From positions 62,587,371 to 62,651,370 of the forward strand of contig CM054060.1 of assembly GCA_028641055.1 (NCBI GenBank): a stretch of 64,000 nt of DNA, given 5' to 3'. Positions 54,051-64,000 of the stretch are shown here, in pieces (positions within the stretch are counted from its first letter, which is position 1; each line of letters begins with the position of its first letter). This stretch comes from Alopecurus myosuroides (taxonomy: Eukaryota > Streptophyta > Magnoliopsida > Poales > Poaceae). Both the position numbers and the translations under genes were made by a program. The notes under the pieces are model-generated. The model was given only the letters and a program-made list of their open reading frames with translations. It did not search any database and was not told the origin of the DNA.

Positions 54051-55029
54051 TCATGATGCGATAGGTCCTGATACTGGACCATCGATCCTGGGAAGTAACT
54101 AGCAGGGTTAGGTTTGTCCCGCACCTCTTGTTTCAGGGCCATGGGTAATTCTAGGTTCGGCCCCTTCTCTGTACATGCTCGCGGTTGGACCACCAATGCA
54201 GCCGCTCGCCGTCTGGTTCGGCATGTACATGCTGCGGGGGGTCACGGCGGAAGATCCAGCTCGCGCTGGTGAGCTGCGTCGACGACCCCGGCAGTGGCAC
54301 GAGGCCGAAGTCGAATTCGTTGGGTGTCATGGCCGTCCAGTGCAGGTCGATCGGCGTTGTCCATGCCGACGGAGAATGACGTTTAGCTCCGAAAGGAACG
54401 GCCCGCGCCGGCGGCGAAAGATAACGGTGGCGGCGCCTGCTTGAGCAACCCGTGTGAGAAGTTGTTGTGGCCAAGGGGCTGCAACGAGCTGCTTACTTCC
54501 TTGAGCTGTATGTCTATCCGCGTGCGTGCGTACGGGGAGCTAGGTACCTTGACGAGTGGTGCGTGCACGCTCCGGCAGATCTCTCGCTGATTGTATAGAC
54601 GTACAGGGCGGCATGACACAGATATAGGCGCACCGTGCAGGCCACTCGCCGTTCCGTGTAAATGGGCTGCGATTGAGCCATCGACCCCGTCGCCATCCCG
54701 AACGTGCACGCGCGGAAGCGGCAAGATGGACGAGGTGACGCGATGCGCGTTCGACAAACCGACGGACGCGGCGGCAGATCTTCTGGAGCGTGGCATTCCG
54801 GCGGATGGTGGCGGCAGATCTCACCCGGCAGGGGGCGGCAGCGTTGGGCCGGCCCACGAATGGCTGTTGCGTGGGCGAGTCCTATTAGGACTCGTAATAA
54901 GCATCATATAGTGCCCGCAAAGTTAGGCGCTAGGTTCCATCAGGTTAGGACCTTGTTGGATCTAAGTTTTTGTGGGCCCTTTACCCTAGGGGTAACCTTG
55001 TTGGACCTAAGTTTTTGTGGGTCGGCCCT
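54051..55029. other. inserted sequence of unknown type, left part
   Basis: Removing LARD-2, the insert is about 1.05 kb (54051-55029 plus 63862-63929) and lies between GCCACCAA (54043-54050) and GCCACTAA (63930-63937), a possible 8-bp target duplication with one mismatch. GC-rich frames on both strands (54151-54857) have no known domain and may be captured gene sequence. 54951-55023 contains a duplicated CCTTGTTGGA(T/C)CTAAGTTTT. Ends show only weak inverted similarity (AGTAACTAGCAGGGTTA against an inverted AGTTACTGCTAGGGTAA). Confidence 0.4.
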
Positions 55030-58000
55030 TGTAACATCCCAAGTATGAAAACTACCCTATAGAATGTTTGATTTCCTGTTTAGTTAAAGTTTTGCATCAT
55101 GTCATCATGTTGTTTGCATTTGTTTCTTATTTGGTGCATTTGTTTTCCACTGTTTTCACAACTCAAATTCAAACCTTACTCAAACAATGTTTTCATACTT
55201 GTTCTGTTACAACTTTTGGAATAAAAATAACAAGTGAAAACAACCAAATTGCTTTCATTTTATTCAATGTTGATCACTCATTAAAATTGTGGGCTTAATC
55301 AAACAAATGATTTTCAAATCACCTTCAAGTTCAAATCAATGCATCAAGCAGAACCAATTTGAACTTATGGATTTAATCAACTAATTTAATCAAATTGAAT
55401 CATAGGGGTCACCCTAATAAAAACATGGTTTTCATCAATAATTATTTAATTATCAAATTACCCAAATTCAAACCAATTCTCAAATCAATACCTTTTGAAA
55501 CCTTAAGTTCACCACCCTATTTGTAATCTTTAATCACCTTAAATCTTAGGGGTAAACCCTATCAAAAATGTTTGTTTTCAATAAGGTTTAATTCATATTA
55601 AAAATCCATTCAAATATTGGTTTATTTAACAAGCAACAATTAAAATTGTAAACCTTGGAAAACAACAGCTAGTTTTGGGTTGCTAATTGAAAAACAGAAC
55701 TAACCATATTCTTTTTTTCCAAAACTTTTATTTAACTTGGAAACTCTCCTTTCTTCCATTTTTGGTTTTCAGCAGAAAATAAATAAAACAGAACAAAAAA
55801 ATAAAATAGCAAAGGAGAGCAAAGCAAGCAGCCCAGCCCAGTTACCCTTTGGCCCAATACCCTTTCCCTGTCACTGTCATCTTCCTCACGTCATCCTGTA
55901 CGTCTCCATCGGAGCCGCTCGATCACCTTCTGCCCTCTACGATGGCTGCCGTACCATGGCCCTATCCCCTTAAGTACCTACCTCTCCCCTCACCTCTGCT
56001 AACCCTAGCACCACTCTCCCCCGCGCCGCGTTTTTCCCTCTCCTTTTTTCCAGAGGGGTACTGACAGGCATGGCCCAGTCGTCAGTCACCCTTGTGCCAC
56101 GCGGGCACAGTGACCCACGGGGCCCCCCTGGCAGTGTGTGGGTTTGTTCCTGCACGGTAACAAATGAATAAATCTAATATGTTTTTATTTTTATTTCTTT
56201 TAATTAGCAGAACAAAGCAATAAACTTTAAAATTCAATAACTTTTAATCTGTAAGTCTAATAAATAAAACTTGTATATGTTTTCTAATCCAAATTTCCTA
56301 ATCTTTCCAAATAACTTATTTGTGTTCTGTTTTGAGTTTTCAAAATACATTTAAAATTCAAATTTGAACAATTCAAAAGTAATTTGTAATAATTCATAAC
56401 TAACTCATACTATTTCCAAATAAGTAAAATAAAATATGTTTTTCACACCTTTTTGAATATCCTATTCAAATATAAAATTTGTTTCCTGGTTTGAACAATT
56501 TAAATTGCCTAAACATTTTAACTCTTGTTTAATTCAATTAAAACTTGTTTAATATTGTTTAATTCATAATTAAATAATCCAAAGTCCAATTTCAATATTT
56601 GAAACATGTAATCCAACTAAAATTTGATAACCTTTTCAAATATCAACTTTGTAATTTGTTTTGCACACTTTAACTTGGTGAAAACAACATTTGGTTGTGT
56701 GACATCTTTAAGTAACCAACTTTTTCCAAACTTAACAAATGATTTCCAAACCTTGTTGAATTCCTTTTTCACTTGCATCTGTCATTGTTATTTGTTGTTA
56801 TTCTGTTGTTATCATCATGCATGCATCATGTTTAACTACTTACACTTGTTAATCAAATGTAGATCATTGCTTCAACCTAAAGCATTTGCATCCATATGCA
56901 ATTCTCATTGCATATGGATCCAATTAAATTGTGTTACTTGTCAAATAGGTTACTTTGATGCAGCTATTAACATGACATGCATCATCCCATGTTTGTGCAC
57001 CTATGCCATGTATTGATTGTTTATCTTTCTGCATTGTTTGTTTGCTTCTTCTCGGATACACGACGACGTTGAGATCGACGATACTTACGACGTCCCTTCT
57101 AAGGAGTTAGCTCAGTACCAGGCTACTGGGTTTTGCAGGCAAGTTATCACTCACATGAACCACTGTGTTCCTTTCAACATTGGTTACCGATACTTTCCGT
57201 TGTTCTTTTCTGCTAGCCTTAGTAGTAGTTGTTTTCTGTTACGAACCCATCACATGAATCCCTTAAACCTGATATTGCCTCATCTCCCTTCCTACAACCC
57301 ATTGTTTGAGCCAGTGTCTTACTATCATGCTTAGAGTTGCTTTTGCTCGAGCCTGTTGTCGGTTACTTCTTTTACTATCGTGCTATTATTGTTGTTACCG
57401 TTCCGGGGGCTCGAAATATTAATCAATCAATCCTGTTAATGCTATTGTCAAATAATAATTTGATGATAAGGCACCGGCAGGAGGCCCTTGTGGTTTTGAG
57501 GCCTGCTAGTGTCGACCCTAATAGGAAAAGGGTCTTGTCTACTGATCCATGATGAGCGCACTACCCGCATTTGGGGAGTATGGGCTCCCCCTCAGTTTGA
57601 CCCGATTCGCATCTCGTCCAAATCGCCTCATTTAGTTCGGGATTTCCATTTGCTGCATGCATGATCTTGCGAGCCCTTGGCGCCCGGGTGGAACTTTCGT
57701 AGTCGGCATATAGGGGGACACGGTCTTAGAGTGCTATGAGGGTCCATTTTCTTCTGGGCCCGAGTAGCCGTGCGCCCAAGGTGCTTTGGGCTTGATGCGA
57801 AGAAGGGTTGGATTGTGTTGAGTGCCCCGCTTGGTGGAGTGGCCGCTCCATCTGGCGGGATATTCATGAATGTACGGCTAAATTGGTGCAACCCTGCAGG
57901 GATAATCTTCTCGAGAAGCCGTGTTTTCCGCGGTTATGGATTACTTGGTGAAAGTACTGGCTAACAAGTACTCAGGACAACTTCAACATAATGATCAATC

Positions 58001-58915
58001 ATGTTTCACCCAATGATTAATAACTTGACTAGTAATAGGTTATTCACACAATAACTTGACTCATCTTTAATACTACGGTGTGAGTTATCCTCGGATTGCT
58101 TCTTCGGATAAGGGGCGAGATCCAGGATGGGTTTGTTTGAAGTTATCTTTCAGTTGGTTACTATTACTCGATCTTATCCCCTTTCTGATAGTTGGAAGTA
58201 ATAGAATCTCTGTAGTTGGTTAGTGCAGCCAGTTGCAGCATCTTTTATATTCCCCTTCCTTCCGTTGAACCCAAGGCATCTGTGCTTGGTGTTGACGGGT
58301 TACACTTTGGTGAACTGTGAGTCTTGCTTGCCAGTACGTTTATGTACTGACCCCTTTGGGGCTGTGGTTTCCGCAGACCTACGTTCCCGAGGATCTACAT
58401 GGTGGCTACTACGTGGATCATGACGAGACTGCTGACGAGTAGATAGCGGACCCGGGCAGGATCCGAGACTTCGTGGATGGGCTCCGTCTTTTCGTTTCCG
58501 GCCTCTTAGGCCTATTTGGTTCTTGTCTGTACTCAGACATGTTGAATGCTTCCGCTGTATTGTAATGATGTATTGTTGGGGCATGTGCCCTCTGAATGAT
58601 TGTAGTTGCTATCTCTGCTCTAATGAGAGCCATTTGCAATTTATTTCAATCTTTTGTGTCGTAGAGATCTGTTGTGATATCACTTGTTAAACGCCGTTGA
58701 CGTACCATGTGTGTATGGTTTGAAGTACGTCGACGGAAGTGCCTTTGATCTCTAGTGGATAGTTTACATCGACGATGGAATAGCAGGGCTTGTGTTGTCG
58801 CGCATAAGCGCAGGCCTACCAGGAAGCTGGGACGTGGGAGCAGTTATGCCCCATAATCCAAGCATCTGCTATCCAGTTCGTACGGTGAGTATCCCCTAGA
58901 AACCAGGGTGCGACA
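55030..58915 (+). repeat. LARD-2 5' LTR
   Basis: 3886 bp, AT-rich first half, short GC-rich block (55840-56150), then a more balanced second half. Open frames inside (up to 130 codons) are matched in the 3' LTR simply because the LTRs are identical; none has a known domain. Confidence 0.95.
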
Positions 58916-59969
58916 AATGGTATCAGAGCCTGTCTGCCTGTAGGATCCCTTTTTACTGGTCGCAGTTGAGTCTAGAAACTATTTTGTAGCTATATAGGAA
59001 AAATGAAACGTGAGAGTAGGAATTCTGTTCTTTTTCTTCTTTTCCCCACCCTCCCTCCCTTTTCTGGTAAGGAAGTGCAACGTTGATTTCTCCCTTCTCA
59101 TCTAAACTTCAAGTTAGGTTTTCACGAATTCTGGTTTCTCTAGGATGGTTATATCTACTAGACCATAGGAATGGAGGTGGTTGTGACATGATTTATCATG
59201 TTGCCTACTCATGATTGAGAACGGAGGCGTGTAAGCCCCGGAAGCAGATCCTCTATTCCTTAAGCAGTAGATATTGATCCTTTAGAAGCCCGGATGGGTT
59301 TTCCGTAGTACCTCAGAAGTTTTGTTCTCGTTTTCCTCGGTGTTGCTTCAATATCCTGTTCTTCTAAACATTTCCTTTTCGTCCGTTCAAATCTTGTTGT
59401 TGTTTTCCACTTCAAATCTTCTACCGGCGTCTAATCAAAGTTTCCCCGTTCATCTGCTAAACTCTTTTCCAGCTAAAAGTGTTGTTTGATACCGGGGCAT
59501 CACATTCCTTTGTGTAAACAATCTTTTCCACAACACACAACCCAATTCTGGTTCCACTAAGCAATCAAAACTCTGTTCACTCCCCGGAATCTCAAATGTT
59601 GACTTCCAAGATAAGTGAGAACAATCCAATTCTAATGGGAGGCCACATATTCCTCGTTACTCTCATATTGCTGACTCTGGCATTGATGTTATTCTTGGTG
59701 TTGCATTGATGTCATTAACTCTGTTCCACCCTTATTACAGATAGTCTATTCTCCAAATGAATCAAATGCTATCCAGCTATACACCCTCCATACAAAACCT
59801 ATACCTCTACTAATATTGTTCCGGTGGTTTGCTAATTCCCTGACGTCTATCCAATGTGCACGATGTGTTTCACGTGTCACACCTCAAGTGGATCTTCCCA
59901 AGAAGTTTCCGGACCTTCTCTTTTCTCAGTAGGAATCTCGGGGCGCGATTCCTTCAAGGGGGGGCGTTT
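58916..59969 (+). mobile_element. LARD-2 interior: primer site, relic protease and integrase motifs
   Basis: Primer binding site TGGTATCAGAGCC at 58918-58930. At 59479-59514 one frame reads VLFDTGASHSFV, a Gypsy-type aspartic protease active site, immediately followed by a stop. At 59856-59888 it reads VHDVFHVSHLK, the typical C-terminal integrase motif of chromovirus-like Gypsy elements. A G-rich polypurine tract (about 59957-59965) precedes the 3' LTR. No ORF of note is left. These relics identify the parent as a Ty3/Gypsy element. Confidence 0.85.
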
Positions 59970-62900
59970 TGTAACATCCCAAGTATGAAAACTACCCTAT
60001 AGAATGTTTGATTTCCTGTTTAGTTAAAGTTTTGCATCATGTCATCATGTTGTTTGCATTTGTTTCTTATTTGGTGCATTTGTTTTCCACTGTTTTTACA
60101 ACTCAAATTCAAACCTTACTCAAACAATGTTTTCATACTTGTTCTGTTGCAACTTTTGGAATAAAAATAACAAGTGAAAACAACCAAATTGCTTTCATTT
60201 TATTCAATGTTGATCACTCATTAAAATTGTGGGCTTAATCAAACAAATGATTTTCAAATCACCTTCAAGTTCAAATCAATGCATCAAGCAGAACCAATTT
60301 GAACTTATGGATTTAATCAACTAATTTAATCAAATTGAATCATAGGGGTCACCCTAATAAAAACATGGTTTTCATCAATAATTATTTAATTATCAAATTA
60401 CCCAAATTCAAACCAATTCTCAAATCAATACCTTTTGAAACCTTAAGTTCACCACCCTATTTGTAATCTTTAATCACCTTAAATCTTAGGGGTAAACCCT
60501 ATCAAAAATGTTTGTTTTCAATAAGGTTTAATTCATATTAAAAATCCATTCAAATATTGGTTTATTTAACAAGCAACAATTAAAATTGTAAACCTTGGAA
60601 AACAACAGCTAGTTTTGGGTTGCTAATTGAAAAACAGAACTAACCATATTCTTTTTTTCCAAAACTTTTATTTAACTTGGAAACTCTCCTTTCTTCCATT
60701 TTTGGTTTTCAGCAGAAAATAAATAAAACAGAACAAAAAAATAAAATAGCAAAGGAGAGCAAAGCAAGCAGCCCAGCCCAGTTACCCTTTGGCCCAATAC
60801 CCTTTCCCTGTCACTGTCATCTTCCTCACGTCATCCTGTACGTCTCCATCGGAGCCGCTCGATCACCTTCTGCCCTCTACGATGGCTGCCGTACCATGGC
60901 CCTATCCCCTTAAGTACCTACCTCTCCCCTCACCTCTGCTAACCCTAGCACCACTCTCCCCCGCGCCGCGTTTTTCCCTCTCCTTTTTTCCAGAGGGGTA
61001 CTGACAGGCATGGCCCAGTCGTCAGTCACCCTTGTGCCACGCGGGCACAGTGACCCACGGGGCCCCCCCTGGCAGTGTGTGGGTTTGTTCCTGCACGGTA
61101 ACAAATGAATAAATCTAATCTGTTTTTATTTTTATTTCTTTTAATTAGCAGAACAAAGCAATAAACTTTAAAATTCAATAACTTTTAATCTGTAAGTCTA
61201 ATAAATAAAACTTGTATATGTTTTCTAATCCAAATTTCCTAATCTTTCCAAATAACTTATTTGTGTTCTGTTTTGAGTTTTCAAAATACATTTAAAATTC
61301 AAATTTGAACAATTCAAAAGTAATTTGTAATAATTCATAACTAACTCATACTATTTCCAAATAAGTAAAATAAAATATGTTTTTCACACCTTTTTGAATA
61401 TCCTATTCAAATATAAAATTTGTTTCCTGGTTTGAACAATTTAAATTGCCTAAACATTTTAACTCTTGTTTAATTCAATTAAAACTTGTTTAATATTGTT
61501 TAATTCATAATTAAATAATCCAAAGTCCAATTTCAATATTTGAAACATGTAATCCAACTAAAATTTGATAACCTTTTCAAATATCAACTTTGTAATTTGT
61601 TTTGCACACTTTAACTTGGTGAAAACAACATTTGGTTGTGTGACATCTTTAAGTAACCAACTTTTTCCAAACTTAACAAATGATTTCCAAACCTTGTTTA
61701 ATTCCTTTTTCACTTGCATCTGTCATTGTTATTTGTTGTTATTCTGTTGTTATCATCATGCATGCATCATGTTTAACTACTTACACTTGTTAATCAAATG
61801 TAGATCATTGCTTCAACCTAAAGCATTTGCATCCATATGCAATTCTCATTGCATATGGATCCAATTAAATTGTGTTACTTGTCAAATAGGTTACTTTGAT
61901 GCAGCTATTAACATGACATGCATCATCCCATGTTTGTGCACCTATGCCATGTATTGATTGTTTATCTTTCTGCATTGTTTGTTTGCTTCTTCTCGGATAC
62001 ACGACGACGTTGAGATCGACGATACTTACGACATCCCTTCTAAGGAGTTAGCTCAGTACCAGGCTACTGGGTTTTGCAGGCAAGTTATCACTCACATGAA
62101 CCACTGTGTTCCTTTCAACATTGGTTACCGATACTTTCCGTTGTTCTTTTCTGCTAGCCTTAGTAGTAGTTGTTTTCTGTTACGAACCCATCACATGAAT
62201 CCCTTAAACCTGATATTGCCTCATCTCCCTTCCTACAACCCATTGTTTGAGCCAGTGTCTTACTATCATGCTTAGAGTTGCTTTTGCTCGAGCCTGTTGT
62301 CGGTTACTTCTTTTACTATCGTGCTATTATTGTTGTTACCGTTCCGGGGGCTCGAAATATTAATCAATCAATCCTGTTAATGCTATTGTCAAATAATAAT
62401 TTGATGATAAGGCACCGGCAGGAGGCCCTTGTGGTTTTGAGGCCTGCTAGTGTCGACCCTTATAGGAAAAGGGTCTTGTCTACTGATCCATGATGAGCGC
62501 ACTACCCGCATTTGGGGAGTATGGGCTCCCCCTCAGTTTGACCCGATTCGCATCTCGTCCAAATCGCCTCATTTAGTTCGGGATTTCCATTTGCTGCATG
62601 CATGATCTTGCGAGCCCTTGGCGCCCGGGTGGAACTTTCGTAGTCGGCATATAGGGGGACACGGTCTTAGAGTGCTATGAGGGTCCATTTTCTTCTGGGC
62701 CCGAGTAGCCGTGCGCCCAAGGTGCTTTGGGCTTGATGCGAAGAAGGGTTGGATTGTGTTGAGTGCCCCGCTTGGTGGAGTGGCCGCTCCATCTGGCGGG
62801 ATATTCATGAATGTACGGCTAAATTGGTGCAACCCTGCAGGGATAATCTTCTCGAGAAGCCGTGTTTTCCGCGGTTATGGATTACTTGGTGAAAGTACTG

Positions 62901-63856
62901 GCTAACAAGTACTCAGGACAACTTCAACATAATGATCAATCATGTTTCACCCAATGATTAATAACTTGACTAGTAATAGGTTATTCACACAATAACTTGA
63001 CTCATCTTTAATACTACGGTGTGAGTTATCCTCGGATTGCTTCTTCGGATAAGGGGCGAGATCCAGGATGGGTTTGTTTGAAGTTATCTTTCAGTTGGTT
63101 ACTATTACTCGATCTTATCCCCTTTCTGATAGTTGGAAGTAATAGAATCTCTGTAGTTGGTTAGTGCAGCCAGTTGCAGCATCTTTTATATTCCCCTTCC
63201 TTCCGTTGAACCCAAGGCATCTGTGCTTGGTGTTGACGGGTTACACTTTGGTGAACTGTGAGTCTTGCTTGCCAGTACGTTTATGTACTGACCCCTTTGG
63301 GGCTGTGGTTTCCGCAGACCTACGTTCCCGAGGATCTACATGGTGGCTACTACGTGGATCATGACGAGACTGCTGACGAGTAGATAGCGGACCCGGGCAG
63401 GATCCGAGACTTCGTGGATGGGCTCCGTCTTTTCGTTTCCGGCCTCTTAGGCCTATTTGGTTCTTGTCTGTACTCAGACATGTTGAATGCTTCCGCTGTA
63501 TTGTAATGATGTATTGTTGGGGCATGTGCCCTCTGAATGATTGTAGTTGCTATCTCTGCTCTAATGAGAGCCATTTGCAATTTATTTCAATCTTTTGTGT
63601 CGTAGAGATCTGTTGTGATATCACTTGTTAAACGCCGTTGACGTACCATGTGTGTATGGTTTGAAGTACGTCGACGGAAGTGCCTTTGATCTCTAGTGGA
63701 TAGTTTACATCGACGATGGAATAGCAGGGCTTGTGTTGTCGCGCATAAGCGCAGGCCTACCAGGAAGCTGGGACGTGGGAGCAGTTATGCCCCATAATCC
63801 AAGCATCTGCTATCCAGTTCGTACGGTGAGTATCCCCTAGAAACCAGGGTGCGACA
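59970..63856 (+). repeat. LARD-2 3' LTR
   Basis: 3887 bp; an extra C in the run near 61064 explains the 1-bp length difference from the 5' LTR. Ends in GCGACA directly before the target duplication GCCCT. Confidence 0.95.
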
Positions 63857-64000
63857 GCCCTTTACCCTAGCAGTAACTAAACCCAGGTCCGGTCCAACGG
63901 TTCACCGGACCGGACCCAACAGATCTATAGCCACTAAGGCGTGTGGTAGATCATATTTCTAGCCTACACATCTACAATATGAGACTAGAAGTGAGCCCCT
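63857..64000. other. right flank: end of insert, then duplicated PP2C flank
   Basis: 63857-63929 finishes the unknown insert. It contains an inverted pair GGTCCGGTCCAACGG/CCGGACCGGACC. From 63930 the sequence (AAGGCGTGTGGTAGATCATA...) matches 48890-48965, continuing the duplicated segment broken at 54050. Confidence 0.7.

Larger units (their letters stand above)
55030..63856 (+). mobile_element. LARD-2: complete non-coding Gypsy-derived retrotransposon, 8,827 bp
   Basis: LTRs of 3886 bp (55030-58915) and 3887 bp (59970-63856) flank a 1054-bp interior. The target duplication is GCCCT (55025-55029 and 63857-63861). LTRs start TGTAACATCCC and end GGTGCGACA. By eye the LTRs differ at about six substitutions and one C-run indel, about 0.15%, which at 1.3e-8 per site per year is of the order of 60,000 years. 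With giant LTRs and no gene it is a large retrotransposon derivative that needs proteins from a related Gypsy element. Same family as LARD-1. Confidence 0.95.

Noticed and set aside
55068..63580. Pairs of identical ORFs in both LARD-2 LTRs
   Set aside because: Identity comes from recent LTR duplication, not from selection on protein; none has a known domain or starts in a sensible context.

Overview
The window looks like an intergenic stretch of a large grass genome of the wheat group (Triticeae). The evidence is nested LTR retrotransposons, CACTA DNA transposons with 3-bp target duplications, Stowaway MITEs with grass-type termini, LINE fragments, and only decayed pieces of host genes. It is not prokaryotic: there are no operons, ribosome binding sites, CRISPR arrays or tRNA/rRNA genes that I can support. 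Family names are recognised from motifs only; no database was searched.

Layout. 1-8882: unassigned sequence, a Stowaway MITE, a truncated Gypsy-derived large retrotransposon derivative (LARD-1, 1754-7029) that runs into a 100-N gap, a second MITE and a 59-bp tandem duplication. 8886-21153: a 12.3-kb CACTA transposon (CACTA-1, target duplication TGT). It carries a TNP2-type transposase pseudogene, an AP2/ERF-domain ORF on the minus strand, an unknown ORF, and a five-exon gene joining a Ptta/En-Spm domain to a Ulp1-like cysteine protease. 21157-23340: remains of a Copia element on the minus strand. 23974-40093: a second CACTA (CACTA-2, 16.1 kb, target duplication TTT). It carries a dead transposase split by a complete Copia element (Copia-1, 26329-34854, target duplication GAATC), an unknown ORF, a 0.3-kb foldback and a B3-domain pseudogene. 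40497-45698: a short-LTR Copia on the minus strand (Copia-2, target duplication ATTAG). 45704-54050: possible exons of a host gene, a LINE reverse transcriptase fragment, a broken PP2C phosphatase gene, a LINE 5' part, another copy of the Copia remnant, and a second, differently broken PP2C copy. 54051-63929: an insertion in that second copy which itself holds a complete, very young LARD (LARD-2, 55030-63856, target duplication GCCCT).

How the parts work together. In both CACTA elements every plus-strand transcription unit I can place starts with the same arrangement. One or more inverted repeats like those of the subterminal regions lie about 5-20 bp before a TATA box. The stem sequence differs between the two elements but is consistent within each. 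CACTA-1 has three such units and CACTA-2 has two. This suggests that the element's own terminal-repeat-binding protein also controls its promoters, and it is the most system-like signal in the window. The capture of two different plant DNA-binding domain types (AP2/ERF and B3 with an AT-hook) by the two elements is the second. The transposases and polyproteins all carry at least one break, so present-day mobility would need help in trans.
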